Assembly: GCA_029263335.1 (NCBI GenBank)
Contig: JAJCXS010000181.1
Coordinates: forward strand, 1 to 32,773
Source: Acidobacteriota bacterium
Lineage (GTDB): Bacteria > Acidobacteriota > UBA890 > WLXD01
Reading direction: 5' to 3'
DNA: 32,773 nucleotides
A program made the translations under genes and the position numbers. Below the pieces are notes generated by a model that saw only the letters and a list, made by a program, of their open reading frames with translations, was not told the origin of the DNA and did no database searches. Numbering within the stretch: the first letter of the stretch is position 1; every line of letters starts with the position of its first letter. This document shows, one piece after another, positions 8,428-15,893 of the stretch.

Positions 8428-9459
8428 CTACTCGGCAGCTCCCAGCAGCGGTCCAGCGACCCGACGGATCTCGTCAGCTGACATGCCCTCGCCGAGATAC
8501 TTGCCATCGATGCGCAGTTCGAAGTGCAGGTGCGCACCGCTGTTGCCACCCCGACTAGCCGATTCCATTCCCGAGTTGCCGACGAAGGCGATCACCGCGC
8601 CGGCCTCGACGCTGGCACCCGTGACGACTCCCGGGGCGATGCCGGACAGATGGGCGTAGCGACTGATGACGCCATGACCATGGTCGATCCAGACCTGGCG
8701 GCCCCGCAGCTGGTCGAGCTGCGCCTCCGGCGTCGTGCCGGCAGCCTGCGAAATGGCGATGGCCTCGTCGTACTCCTCGGCGGCGAGTTCCACATAGTCG
8801 GTGTCCGCTCGCACGACGGTGCCGACCTTGACGGCAATTACCGGCGCGCCGTACCCGGTGGGCACACCGACGTGACCCGGGTACATATCGAAGCCCTGGT
8901 GGATACCAAAACGATACGCGCGTCGCGCCCCCGGTAGGAGGCGGTCGGCGTCGGGCAATTTGGCACCGAGAACCGGCAACTGGAAGCCGGACAGCCTCCA
9001 GTCGTCGTAGCCGCCGCGCAGCGTCTCGACGAACTCGCGCAACGAGGTGTCGACCAGCTCGACGTTACCCGGTCCGGCGGCTTGCGCGGACGCCAGGTAC
9101 CCCGGCGAGCGCATCAGCTCCTGGAGCGCCTCCGGCACTCGACCGCTATCGAGCACGCCGTCGGCGCCGAAATCCCACGCGGCGATCTCGCCCGTGGCCA
9201 CCAGCTGCCCTTCGGCGTCCATGCCAACGTCGTAAGCGACGACATCGCCGCTGCCATCATCGTTGCGATCCCATCGCCAGATCGTGGCTTGGTCGCCGAT
9301 GTGCTCGCGGGTCAGGTCGGCGTTGCCACTGGCATTCGTGTCGTAGAGGGTCACGGCGACATCGATGCGGGAGGCCGGCCCCGTCAGGAGTCCCATGTAC
9401 CAGGCCCCGCCGCCGGCGAGGGCAAGAAGGGCAACGGCGAGGATGACGACACGCTTCAT
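8428..9459 (-). CDS. M23 metallopeptidase with EF-hand-like Asp repeats
   Basis: 343 aa. ATG 9459 (MKRVVILAVALLALAGG) gives a classic signal peptide or anchor; a frame extension to 9513 lacks one. Residues about 38-105 carry repeated Asp/Asn/Gly loops (YDTNASGNADL, DRNDDGSGDVV, DFGADGVLDSG), like EF-hand or calcium-loop repeats. The M23 (LytM-type) domain follows: GIHQGFD (His187, Asp191), VWIDHGHGVISRYAHL (259-271), and GAHLHFEL (His310, His312). That is a full zinc-ligand set, so an active endopeptidase is plausible. An insertion rich in Glu/Ala (about 222-245) interrupts the domain between GTVVRAD and the HGHG motif. It probably cuts peptidoglycan cross-bridges or secreted peptides in the periplasm. 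It diverges from the M20 gene. Confidence 0.92.
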   Translation of the reverse strand: MKRVVILAVALLALAGGGAWYMGLLTGPASRIDVAVTLYDTNASGNADLTREHIGDQATIWRWDRNDDGSGDVVAYDVGMDAEGQLVATGEIAAWDFGADGVLDSGRVPEALQELMRSPGYLASAQAAGPGNVELVDTSLREFVETLRGGYDDWRLSGFQLPVLGAKLPDADRLLPGARRAYRFGIHQGFDMYPGHVGVPTGYGAPVIAVKVGTVVRADTDYVELAAEEYDEAIAISQAAGTTPEAQLDQLRGRQVWIDHGHGVISRYAHLSGIAPGVVTGASVEAGAVIAFVGNSGMESASRGGNSGAHLHFELRIDGKYLGEGMSADEIRRVAGPLLGAAE

Positions 9460-9580
9460 GGGCAAACTTCTCTGAGCGAAGGGGGCAAAAGGGCCAAGAA
9501 AGCAGCCTATCACGGGTTAATCTGGTGCTCCGGCCGCGCCGCTTCCGGCGGAGTCGGAGTTCTACTGGGAGGTAGACCGC

Positions 9581-10987
9581 ATGCCAACTCGCCCAATGTC
9601 GCGAGCTGCGGCGCTGATTCTTGCGGCGCTGCTGGCGCTCGCGGCCACGCCTGTTGGCGCCGCCGAGGAACTCGACTGGGACGCCATCGGGGAAGAGGCC
9701 GTCGAGCTGCTGCGTCAGTACCTTCGGATCGACACGACGAATCCGCCGGGTAACGAGATTGCCGCTGCGGAGTTCTTTGCCGGCCTGTTAGCCGCCGAGG
9801 GTGTCGACGCGGAGGTCTTCGAGAGCCTCCCTGGGCGCGGCAACCTGGTAGCGCGCCTGAAGGGAGACGGTAGCCGCGGCGGGCACATCGTGTTGCTCAA
9901 CCACATGGATGTGGTGCCCGTATCGGCCGAATTCTGGAGCGTCGACCCCTACGCCGCCGACATCGTCAACGGACGTATCTTCGGCCGCGGCATCACCGAC
10001 ATGAAGGCAGACGGCATCGTGCAATTGCTGGCGATGCTGGCGCTAAAACGTGCCGACGTCGATCTCGGTCGCGATGTGGTGTTCATGGCCACGGCCGCCG
10101 AGGAGACCGGCGGGATCGAGGGTGCCGGCTACATCGTCAAGAACCGACCGGACCTGCTCCACGGCGTGGAGTACGTGCTCACCGAGGGCGGTGGCGGCCA
10201 GCGGCGTGGAGACCGCGAGGTTCACGAGATCGAATTCACCCAGAAGACGCCGCTGTGGCTGCGGCTGATTGCCGTGGGACCCGCCGGGCACGGGTCGCGC
10301 GCCATCGAAGACTCGGCCGCCAATCGACTGGTACGGGCGCTCGATCGCGTGCGTACCTACCGACCGCCTCTCCAGTTGGTGGCTCCGGTCGCCGCCTCGA
10401 TTCGAGCGACGGCCGGCTTCGAGCCGGATCCTTATCTGCGTGACGCCGCACGGCGCATCGACGAGACGTTTACGCAGCCGGGCGTGCTCAACGCATTTTC
10501 CTCGCGGATGGGCAACATGCTGCGCAGCACCATCGCGATCACCGCGATCGAGGGCAGCACCAAGACCAACGTGATTTCCCCAAGGGCAACGGCTGAGCTC
10601 GATTGCCGCTTGCTACCGGGCGTCGATGCCGACTTGTTCATCGCCACACTGCGCGACGTCATCGACGATCCGGGCATCGAGATCGAGACGATGCTGCGCT
10701 TCGATGCCTCCGAGTCCCGTCGCGACACGTCGCTGTGGCGCGCCATCGAGGAAGCGGTACGTCGTCGCGACCCGCGGGGCATGGTCGTGCCGTCGGTGCT
10801 CGCGGGGTTCACCGATAGCCATTACTTCCGCGAGCGCGGCATCGTGGCCTATGGATGGAGCCCGGTGGTCATGGGGCCGGACGATGGTCCGGCACACGGG
10901 GTCGACGAGCGTCTTAGCATCGAGGCCGTGAGGCAGGCGCCGCGTTTGCTTTACGAGGTTCTCGAACTGCTCGCGACCAAGCGCTAG
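9581..10987 (+). CDS. Secreted M20 family metallopeptidase
   Basis: 468 aa. GGGAGGT (9567-9573) sits seven bases before ATG 9581. The signal peptide is residues 1-28 (LILAALLALAATPVGAA). Zinc-site motifs follow the M20 order: LLNHMDVVPV (His108, Asp110), GRGITDMKAD (Asp140), AAEETGG (catalytic Glu174, metal Glu175), LTEGGGG (Glu202) and GPAHGVDE (His439). The lid or dimerisation domain spans about residues 215-335 and includes GPAGHGS. The protein resembles carboxypeptidase/ArgE/DapE relatives that remove C-terminal or N-acyl amino acids, here exported. Specificity cannot be assigned. It is single, divergent from the M23 gene and convergent with the next. Confidence 0.93.
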   Translation: MPTRPMSRAAALILAALLALAATPVGAAEELDWDAIGEEAVELLRQYLRIDTTNPPGNEIAAAEFFAGLLAAEGVDAEVFESLPGRGNLVARLKGDGSRGGHIVLLNHMDVVPVSAEFWSVDPYAADIVNGRIFGRGITDMKADGIVQLLAMLALKRADVDLGRDVVFMATAAEETGGIEGAGYIVKNRPDLLHGVEYVLTEGGGGQRRGDREVHEIEFTQKTPLWLRLIAVGPAGHGSRAIEDSAANRLVRALDRVRTYRPPLQLVAPVAASIRATAGFEPDPYLRDAARRIDETFTQPGVLNAFSSRMGNMLRSTIAITAIEGSTKTNVISPRATAELDCRLLPGVDADLFIATLRDVIDDPGIEIETMLRFDASESRRDTSLWRAIEEAVRRRDPRGMVVPSVLAGFTDSHYFRERGIVAYGWSPVVMGPDDGPAHGVDERLSIEAVRQAPRLLYEVLELLATKR

Positions 10988-10990
10988 GTA

Positions 10991-11010
10991 CGGCGACCGG
11001 CTAGTTGCCG
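10991..11010. terminator. Weak hairpin at convergent M20/hypothetical junction
   Basis: CGGCGA (10991-10996) pairs with TTGCCG (11005-11010), including one G-T pair, around an eight-base loop containing CTAG. It lies between the plus-strand stop (10987) and the minus-strand stop (11001). There is no T-run. Confidence 0.25.
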
Positions 11011-12086
11011 ACCTGGCCGTTGTCGGAATCGATCATCGTGTTCGCGTATTCCCTCAGCGCCCGCAGGTCTTCAATCGTCAGCCGGGCGTTGATGGTGACG
11101 TCGTGGCCACGGCTGCCCGTTTCGATGCCGCGGTCGAGGATCTCGAAGACCTCGGGGCTGTTGCTCTGCAACATCATCTTGCCGAGCGCCACCATACCGT
11201 TGAGGGCGTCTCCGAGGTTCTTGGCGTCTTCTTCAGCCGGCGTGCGCCCGCGCATGCGGAACGACAGGCCGTCGCTCAGGTCGAGGGCCAGCATCATCGC
11301 ATTGATGCGGTCGTAGCCGATCTGACCGATCGGCGAGCCTGCGCCCGGTGTGATGCCGCTGAACATTGCTTCTTGCGCGGACACCAGCCATACCTGAGCG
11401 TCGGTGTTGACGTCCTCCAGGAGGGCCATCAGCGTGTCGTTGTCACGCGCGCTCGGCGCGCCATCGGCGACATCTACGACGGCTCGGACAGAATCACCGC
11501 TGCCAAACGCCAGGACGGTATCGCTGAGAATCGTCATCCAGCCATCGATGTCCACATCGACGCTGACGCTCTCCTCGCCTTCGCCCTCGCGGTCGATTGC
11601 CCCGACCTGGTACAGGGTCCTGCCCGAGTACTCCTCGGTCGGGACCTCCGCCAACGCTTCTTCGATGCGTGCTCGTTCGAAGGACGCCAGCACGAGGAAC
11701 GCGCCCTTGTCGTCCCAGGTACCGAAGCCGTCGCTGGAGATGAACGCGATGCGGTGAAGATCGGTCCTCGGATCGATGCCGGTCTCGGCGATGATCTTCT
11801 CGAGGGCGTCAGGGTCGCCGATGCCGGCGTCGTTTCTCAAGAACTCGTACGCCGACGTTTCGCGGATCGCAGCGAAATCGACGAAGCCAACCGTCGTGGC
11901 CAGGCTCGGCAGCATGGCGATGAGGTCACCCTGGTTCTCCGCGGCGGCTTCGGGCTCCGAACCGTCGTCGCCGCCGCCCGGCGCGGCCGCGCAGGCGGCG
12001 TTGGGAATCAGCAGAGCGATGCCGAGGGCGAGCACGAAGGCGGGGGTAACCCGTCGAGCAAGGGGTAGGTTGATTAACAGGTTCAT
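11001..12086 (-). CDS. Unrecognised secreted protein (361 aa) downstream of ABC exporter
   Basis: ATG 12086 has a near-perfect GGAGGAA five bases upstream and gives a signal peptide (MNLLINLP, hydrophobic VLALGIALLIP, cleavage near ACAAA). A cysteine lies at the end of the signal, but NAAC is a poor lipobox. A short Gly/Asp/Glu-rich linker (GGGDDGSEPE) follows. The mature part alternates beta strands and helices: LPSLATTVGFVDFAAIRE, then IDPRTDLHRIAFISS, AFLVLASF, and DNDTLMALLEDV. This reads like proteins annotated DUF3352 or 'hypothetical', in which surface-exposed scores of proximity are built from paired half-domains. I do not claim the family. No catalytic motif is seen. It may be the third gene of the ABC unit, behind a hairpin and a palindrome. 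Confidence 0.75.
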   Translation of the reverse strand: MNLLINLPLARRVTPAFVLALGIALLIPNAACAAAPGGGDDGSEPEAAAENQGDLIAMLPSLATTVGFVDFAAIRETSAYEFLRNDAGIGDPDALEKIIAETGIDPRTDLHRIAFISSDGFGTWDDKGAFLVLASFERARIEEALAEVPTEEYSGRTLYQVGAIDREGEGEESVSVDVDIDGWMTILSDTVLAFGSGDSVRAVVDVADGAPSARDNDTLMALLEDVNTDAQVWLVSAQEAMFSGITPGAGSPIGQIGYDRINAMMLALDLSDGLSFRMRGRTPAEEDAKNLGDALNGMVALGKMMLQSNSPEVFEILDRGIETGSRGHDVTINARLTIEDLRALREYANTMIDSDNGQVGN

Positions 12087-12100
12087 GAGTTCCTCCGGCA

Positions 12101-12114
12101 CCGCACGCGTGCGG
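12101..12114. promoter_or_regulatory. 14-bp perfect palindrome upstream of secreted protein
   Basis: CCGCACGCGTGCGG is perfectly self-complementary and ends 15 bases from the ATG of the 11001-12086 gene, directly next to its GGAGGAA. It could be a repressor operator or a hairpin shielding the ribosome-binding site. Neither is proven. Confidence 0.4.
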
Positions 12115-12130
12115 CCAATTGCTTCTCTGC

Positions 12131-12147
12131 GGGCGATCGGCTCGCCC
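12131..12147 (-). terminator. Hairpin after ABC permease stop
   Basis: GGGCGA and TCGCCC form a 6-bp GC stem with a five-base loop, six bases after the permease stop in the direction of transcription. No U-tract follows. It may attenuate or stabilise the exporter mRNA rather than end it. Confidence 0.35.
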
Positions 12148-12152
12148 AGGGT

Positions 12153-13049
12153 TCAGTAATCCTGACGGGAGAACCACCAGCATGCTAGCGCGATGCATAC
12201 GATGGCGAACGGCATGGAGGCCAGGAACGGCATCCAGGCGAGGGGTTCGGCCTTCGTTGCCTTGGTGGCGTTTTCGGTAAGTTCGAGTGATTTGGGCAGG
12301 ATCCAGTACAGCGTTTCGGCGATCCCGCTGGCCAAGGAGCGCTGCCATCCCGAAGGAAACGCCGTGGTCCACTGCTCGTACGTGTGCAGCGGGTACAACA
12401 GCAGGCCGAGAAACCAGGTCCCGACGCCGGCAATGATGCTGATGGGACTGTTACGCGTCAGCACACCGACGAGCACCATGCCCGAGTAGCAGCACAGGAA
12501 TGTAAACAGGATCACCAGGCCGGCGAGCAGGAAACCTGCGTTGCCAAAACCAGTCTTCCACGTCAGGACGCTCCAACTGCCGCCGAACAGGTACGCAAAT
12601 GTCACGGCGACCACGGCCACCGAACCGAGCGCGCGGCCGACGATGAGTACCGTACGCGCTAGTGGCTGTGAGGCTAGAAGGTCCACCCACCCGGTCTGCA
12701 GCGTTAGCGGCACGATGTTGCCGGTGACGAAGAGCGCCAGCACGAGCCCGAAGGTCGTCAGCAGGCTGACGATGGCTACCTGGATGACCGTTACCGCGTC
12801 CGACACGGGAATGGTGGTGTTGCCGATCTCGAGCGGCACCGTGCCGAACAGTCGAGCCGACGCGATGCTGCCTTCGACGACATCGACGGAAACGAGCGTC
12901 GCCAGTGCCAACAGAAACAGCGTCGTCAAGCTGAACAGTGCGAGCAGAGTCCACTTGTTGCGGGCCTCGCGCACCGTGAATCCGACGAGCGCGAGTAACT
13001 GTGTCGCCGCGAGTTTGCGCATATCCGTGGCGGCAACGGGCTCAGTCAT
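12153..13049 (-). CDS. ABC-2 type transporter permease
   Basis: 298 aa. Its start overlaps the ATPase stop by 8 bp (ATGACTGA). Hydrophobic segments near residues 35-55, 92-115, 133-160, 172-200, 203-222 and 270-290 give about six helices, in the arrangement of GldF/NosY-like ABC-2 permeases. A periplasmic loop lies at about 56-90 and a larger one at about 222-268. The phrase TGWVDLLASQPLART matches the 'xxLLxxPLxRxxlxxGR' region found after helix 2 in this group. With the adjacent ATPase it should form an exporter of unknown substrate, possibly linked to envelope protein or copper handling as in NosDFY relatives (family knowledge, not shown here). Confidence 0.88.
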   Translation of the reverse strand: MTEPVAATDMRKLAATQLLALVGFTVREARNKWTLLALFSLTTLFLLALATLVSVDVVEGSIASARLFGTVPLEIGNTTIPVSDAVTVIQVAIVSLLTTFGLVLALFVTGNIVPLTLQTGWVDLLASQPLARTVLIVGRALGSVAVVAVTFAYLFGGSWSVLTWKTGFGNAGFLLAGLVILFTFLCCYSGMVLVGVLTRNSPISIIAGVGTWFLGLLLYPLHTYEQWTTAFPSGWQRSLASGIAETLYWILPKSLELTENATKATKAEPLAWMPFLASMPFAIVCIALACWWFSRQDY

Positions 13050-14088
13050 TGTTCACCTCCCGCGTGGCCACGCTCACCTCGGTCGGGCCGCTCGCGGATG
13101 TCTGAACGCCGCCCGGACCGCCCGCGCCGGCCTTGTCATCGTTTGCATCGTTGATCGTCTGCACAAAGACCTCTTCGAGACTGGCGCGGACTCGCTGCAC
13201 CTCTTCGATCTCGAGGCCGGCGCCGCGAGTCGCATCGAGAACGTCGTTGAGTGCGGAGCGGTCGCCCACCTTGAGGCGCCACACCGTGAGCCCGGGCGGC
13301 GATGGAATCGACTCCGCTTCCTGGCCGACGGATTCGAAGATGCCACGAGCGGCGCTCTCGTCGCTGCCGGCCAACGTCAGGCGGTACTCCGGGTTCGGTG
13401 CTCGCAGTGAACTGAGCGGCCCCTCACGTCGGATCTCGCCCTTGACCAGGATGGCGACCTGGTCGCACAACAGTTCGACCTCGCCGAGCATGTGAGAGTT
13501 GACGAAGAGAGTCTTGCCCCGCTCCAGGTTGCGGCGCAGGATGCCGCGAATCGATACGCGGCCCAGCGGGTCGATTCCCTCGGTGGGTTCATCGAGGAAG
13601 AGCACGCGCGGGTCGGGCAGGAGTGCCTGAGCAAGCGCCAGTCGTTGCTGCATGCCCTTCGAGAAACCACCCACCTTCTGGTTGCGCCACGACGACATCT
13701 CGACCTCTTCGAGCACCATGTCGATACGCTGCCGTCGCAGCGTCGCACTCATGCCGAGCAGCTTGCCGAACAGGTCCAGAACCTGGCCTGCGGTGAGGAA
13801 GCCCGGGTAGTGACGCCGTTCCGGCATGTAACCCACCACCAACCGCGAGATGGGGGTGCCGGCGGCGTGACCGAGCAGGGTCGCCTCCCCGGCGCTGGCC
13901 CCTACGAGGCCGAGCAGGATCTTCACCAACGTCGTTTTGCCTGCGCCGTTCGGGCCGAGCAGCCCGAAGGCCTCGCCAGCGCCAACCTGGAGGTCGACGC
14001 CACGCAGCGCCTCTACCTTCGAGCCGAGGGCGCCGCCGAAGGTCTTTGCCAGGCCGCGCGTTTCGATAACGTTCACTATGTCGCTCAC
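13042..14088 (-). CDS. ABC transporter ATP-binding protein (ABC-2 exporter type)
   Basis: 348 aa from GTG 14088; the frame extends to 14145, but the upstream stretch does not look like protein and the family starts with IETRGLAKTF. Walker A GPNGAGKT (45-52), signature FSKGMQQRL (142-150) and Walker B VLFLDEP (162-168) are intact. VGYMPERRHYPGFLTA (85-100) is the Q-loop region of CcmA/GldA-like ATPases. After residue 225 a C-terminal region (about 90 aa plus a Gly/Ala tail) matches the DUF4162-like ending of such ATPases, including EEVFV. The last three residues overlap the permease start. No Shine-Dalgarno is evident at the GTG. Confidence 0.92.
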   Translation of the reverse strand: MSDIVNVIETRGLAKTFGGALGSKVEALRGVDLQVGAGEAFGLLGPNGAGKTTLVKILLGLVGASAGEATLLGHAAGTPISRLVVGYMPERRHYPGFLTAGQVLDLFGKLLGMSATLRRQRIDMVLEEVEMSSWRNQKVGGFSKGMQQRLALAQALLPDPRVLFLDEPTEGIDPLGRVSIRGILRRNLERGKTLFVNSHMLGEVELLCDQVAILVKGEIRREGPLSSLRAPNPEYRLTLAGSDESAARGIFESVGQEAESIPSPPGLTVWRLKVGDRSALNDVLDATRGAGLEIEEVQRVRASLEEVFVQTINDANDDKAGAGGPGGVQTSASGPTEVSVATREVNND

Positions 14089-14269
14089 GGTTCGGACGGA
14101 TGATTCATAGCTCAGTAAGACGGCCAGGCAGCGTCGATGTTTCACGACCCTGGGAGCCGGGCGCGGGGTGTGTGGTCGCGCCTACCGTCGCCGCTTCGCC
14201 GTCGACCCTACCAAACCGGCGCCTGCTAGGCTGTCCGTGGCGCGTTTCTTCTACCCCCGTTGTACGAAC

Positions 14270-14647
14270 ATGGATCCAGAAAACGGTCTTCTCGACCACT
14301 ACGAAAACCCACGGAACCTCGGTGATCTGGACGATCCCGATGCGGTGGCGATCGTGCATAATCCCGCGTGCGGCGACATGCTTCGGCTGGCGGTGAGATT
14401 CGCGGACGGTCGGATTACCGCGGCGCGCTTCAAGGGCTACGGCTGCGCCGCGGCGATTGCGGCGGGCTCGGTTACCACCGAGTTGCTGGTGGGGTCTTCT
14501 CTGCTGGAAGCAGCGTCGCTGTCTGACGATGACATCACGGCGGTACTCGGTGCGCTCCCTCCGATGAAGGTCCATGCCGTGGTGCTGGCCCGGGAGACGG
14601 TGGCGAACGTGGTGGCGCAGTTGGAATCCATGGAGCACGCGAAGTGA
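14270..14647 (+). CDS. IscU/NifU-like Fe-S scaffold protein lacking third cysteine
   Basis: 125 aa from ATG 14270, where the family opening LLDHYENPRNLG (7-18) begins. The scaffold signature NPACGD (Cys34, Asp36) and GYGCAAA (Cys59) are present, and the later LPP-x-K-x-H motif appears as LPPMKVHAVVLA (96-107). In IscU and NifU the residue after that His is the third ligand and persulfide-accepting cysteine (Cys106 in E. coli IscU). Here it is Ala103 (codon GCC). The rest is normal in length and order. Either a variant scaffold or a carrier binding a cluster or metal with two cysteines plus Asp/His is possible. Its TGA overlaps the GTG of the PGPGW gene, starting a three-gene overlapping unit with the WtpA-like lipoprotein. 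Confidence 0.88.
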   Translation: MDPENGLLDHYENPRNLGDLDDPDAVAIVHNPACGDMLRLAVRFADGRITAARFKGYGCAAAIAAGSVTTELLVGSSLLEAASLSDDDITAVLGALPPMKVHAVVLARETVANVVAQLESMEHAK

Positions 14648-14946
14648 GATGGCTTGCCGACCTGACCTACAAGGCCGCGCGCAGGGTGGTGATCACGCTC
14701 GTGGGCGGCACCGTGGTGTTGATCGGGGTGATCATGATCGTGGTTCCCGGCCCTGCATTCGTGGTGATTCCGATTGGCCTGGCGATTCTCGGGCTGGAGT
14801 GGGCGTGGGCGCGTCGACTGCTGAGTGCAGTGAAGGAAAAGGGCGGCGAAGCCTTCGAGAAGGCCGGCCTGGCGGCACGGTTCCGTCGCTGGTGGGGAGG
14901 AACACTACCGCCGACAGACGAGCCAGGGCCAGAGGATCGGCGGTGA
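14644..14946 (+). CDS. PGPGW-type small membrane protein
   Basis: 100 aa. GTG 14644 overlaps the scaffold gene stop (GTGA). Two hydrophobic segments (about 13-35 and 38-54) enclose the motif VVPGPAFVVIPIGLAILG, characteristic of the PGPGW putative transmembrane family. The C-terminal half is basic then acidic and probably cytoplasmic (AVKEKGGEAFEKAG, then FRRWWGG). Function is unknown. The family commonly accompanies other genes without a fixed partner. Its own TGA overlaps the GTG of the WtpA-like gene, so all three are likely translated from one mRNA. Confidence 0.85.
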   Translation: MRWLADLTYKAARRVVITLVGGTVVLIGVIMIVVPGPAFVVIPIGLAILGLEWAWARRLLSAVKEKGGEAFEKAGLAARFRRWWGGTLPPTDEPGPEDRR

Positions 14947-15890
14947 TTGTTCGGCGGGTGGCCGGCAGCGGGCTCCTGCTCACGGCCTTGCTGATGATGG
15001 TTGCCTGCACGCCCGGCGAGCGGCCGTTGCGAGTGATGGCGGCTGCCAGCCTACGCGACGTCATGGAGGAGTTGGCGGCGCGCTACGAGGCCGAGAATCC
15101 CGGTACCAAGGTGAGCGTCGAAACCGGTGGCAGCGTGGCGTTGGCGCGGCGCGTGCGAGAGTTAGCGGCCGACGTTGACGTGCTTTTCCTGGCCGACGAG
15201 GCTCTGTTCGGCGAGTTGCTGGAGCCCGATTGGACGGGCTTTCACCTGCGCTATGCCACTGACCGACTCGTGCTCGGGTACACCGACGACTCGATCGGCG
15301 CTGAGGGGATTGATCCGGACTCGTGGCCGGAGGTTGTCGGTCGTGCAGACACGACGATCGCGATGGCAGACCCGGAACTGGCGCCGGTCGGGTACAGAAC
15401 TCTCATGGCGCTGCGTTTGTACGACCTGCTGAATCCGGGCCGCGATCTCGAGAACATGGTGGTGGACCAGGTCGGCGCGCGGCACCTGCGAGCCAACGTG
15501 GCCGATTTGCTCGCCCCGCTGCAGGCGGGCGCGGTTGACTACGCCTTCTTGTACGCTGCGACGGCCCGCGCCGCGGGGCTTCGTGTCGTGGAGCTGCCAG
15601 CGCAGATCAACCTGGGTGAACTGCGCCTGGCCGCGACCTATGCGCGCGTCGCGATCAACATCGGCAACGGGCAGCTGCCCCACACGGGCGGCCCGGTGGT
15701 TTATGGCGTCAGCCTCGCCGATGAGACGCTCGCACGCGCCGAAGCGATCGAGTTCCTGCGCCTTGCCATGGGGGAAGTCGGCCGGCAGCTGCTTGTCGAT
15801 AGGGAATTGACGCCGATCGTCGGCGCCGACAGGCCGGTGGCTTTCGAGCTACCGGCGGATGTCGAGGAGCTGCTCGCTAGCACGCGCTAG
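14943..15890 (+). CDS. wtpA: WtpA/ModA-like tungstate/molybdate-binding lipoprotein
   Basis: 315 aa from GTG 14943, which overlaps the PGPGW stop. The signal has two arginines, a hydrophobic stretch and a lipobox-like MVAC (Cys22), so it is probably a lipoprotein. The mature start RVMAAASLRDVMEELA matches oxyanion-binding proteins. Closer WtpA features are ATDRLVLGYTDDS (105-117), ADPELAPVGYRTLM (142-155), the 'one-oxyanion pocket' stretch, and LLAPLQAGAVDYAFLY with LPAQINLG further on. WtpA-type proteins bind tungstate more tightly than molybdate; metal preference here is unproven. The partner permease and ATPase genes lie just beyond, on the opposite strand, ending four bases away. A hairpin sits at the junction. 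Confidence 0.85.
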   Translation: MIVRRVAGSGLLLTALLMMVACTPGERPLRVMAAASLRDVMEELAARYEAENPGTKVSVETGGSVALARRVRELAADVDVLFLADEALFGELLEPDWTGFHLRYATDRLVLGYTDDSIGAEGIDPDSWPEVVGRADTTIAMADPELAPVGYRTLMALRLYDLLNPGRDLENMVVDQVGARHLRANVADLLAPLQAGAVDYAFLYAATARAAGLRVVELPAQINLGELRLAATYARVAINIGNGQLPHTGGPVVYGVSLADETLARAEAIEFLRLAMGEVGRQLLVDRELTPIVGADRPVAFELPADVEELLASTR

Positions 15891-15891
15891 C
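15876..15891. terminator. Hairpin at convergent wtpA/wtpC junction
   Basis: GCTAGC-ACGC-GCTAGC forms a 6-bp stem with a 4-base loop. It spans the wtpA-like stop and reaches within two bases of the opposite gene's stop. No T-run; a bidirectional end is inferred from position. Confidence 0.4.
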
Positions 15892-15893
15892 GC

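Noticed and set aside
11103..12068. 321-codon plus-strand open frame opposite the secreted protein
   Set aside because: No signal peptide or motif; the minus frame has GGAGGAA and a signal peptide.
14088..14270. tRNA or other RNA gene in the gap between ABC ATPase and the scaffold gene
   Set aside because: No cloverleaf, conserved loop or convincing long stem; it probably only holds divergent promoters.
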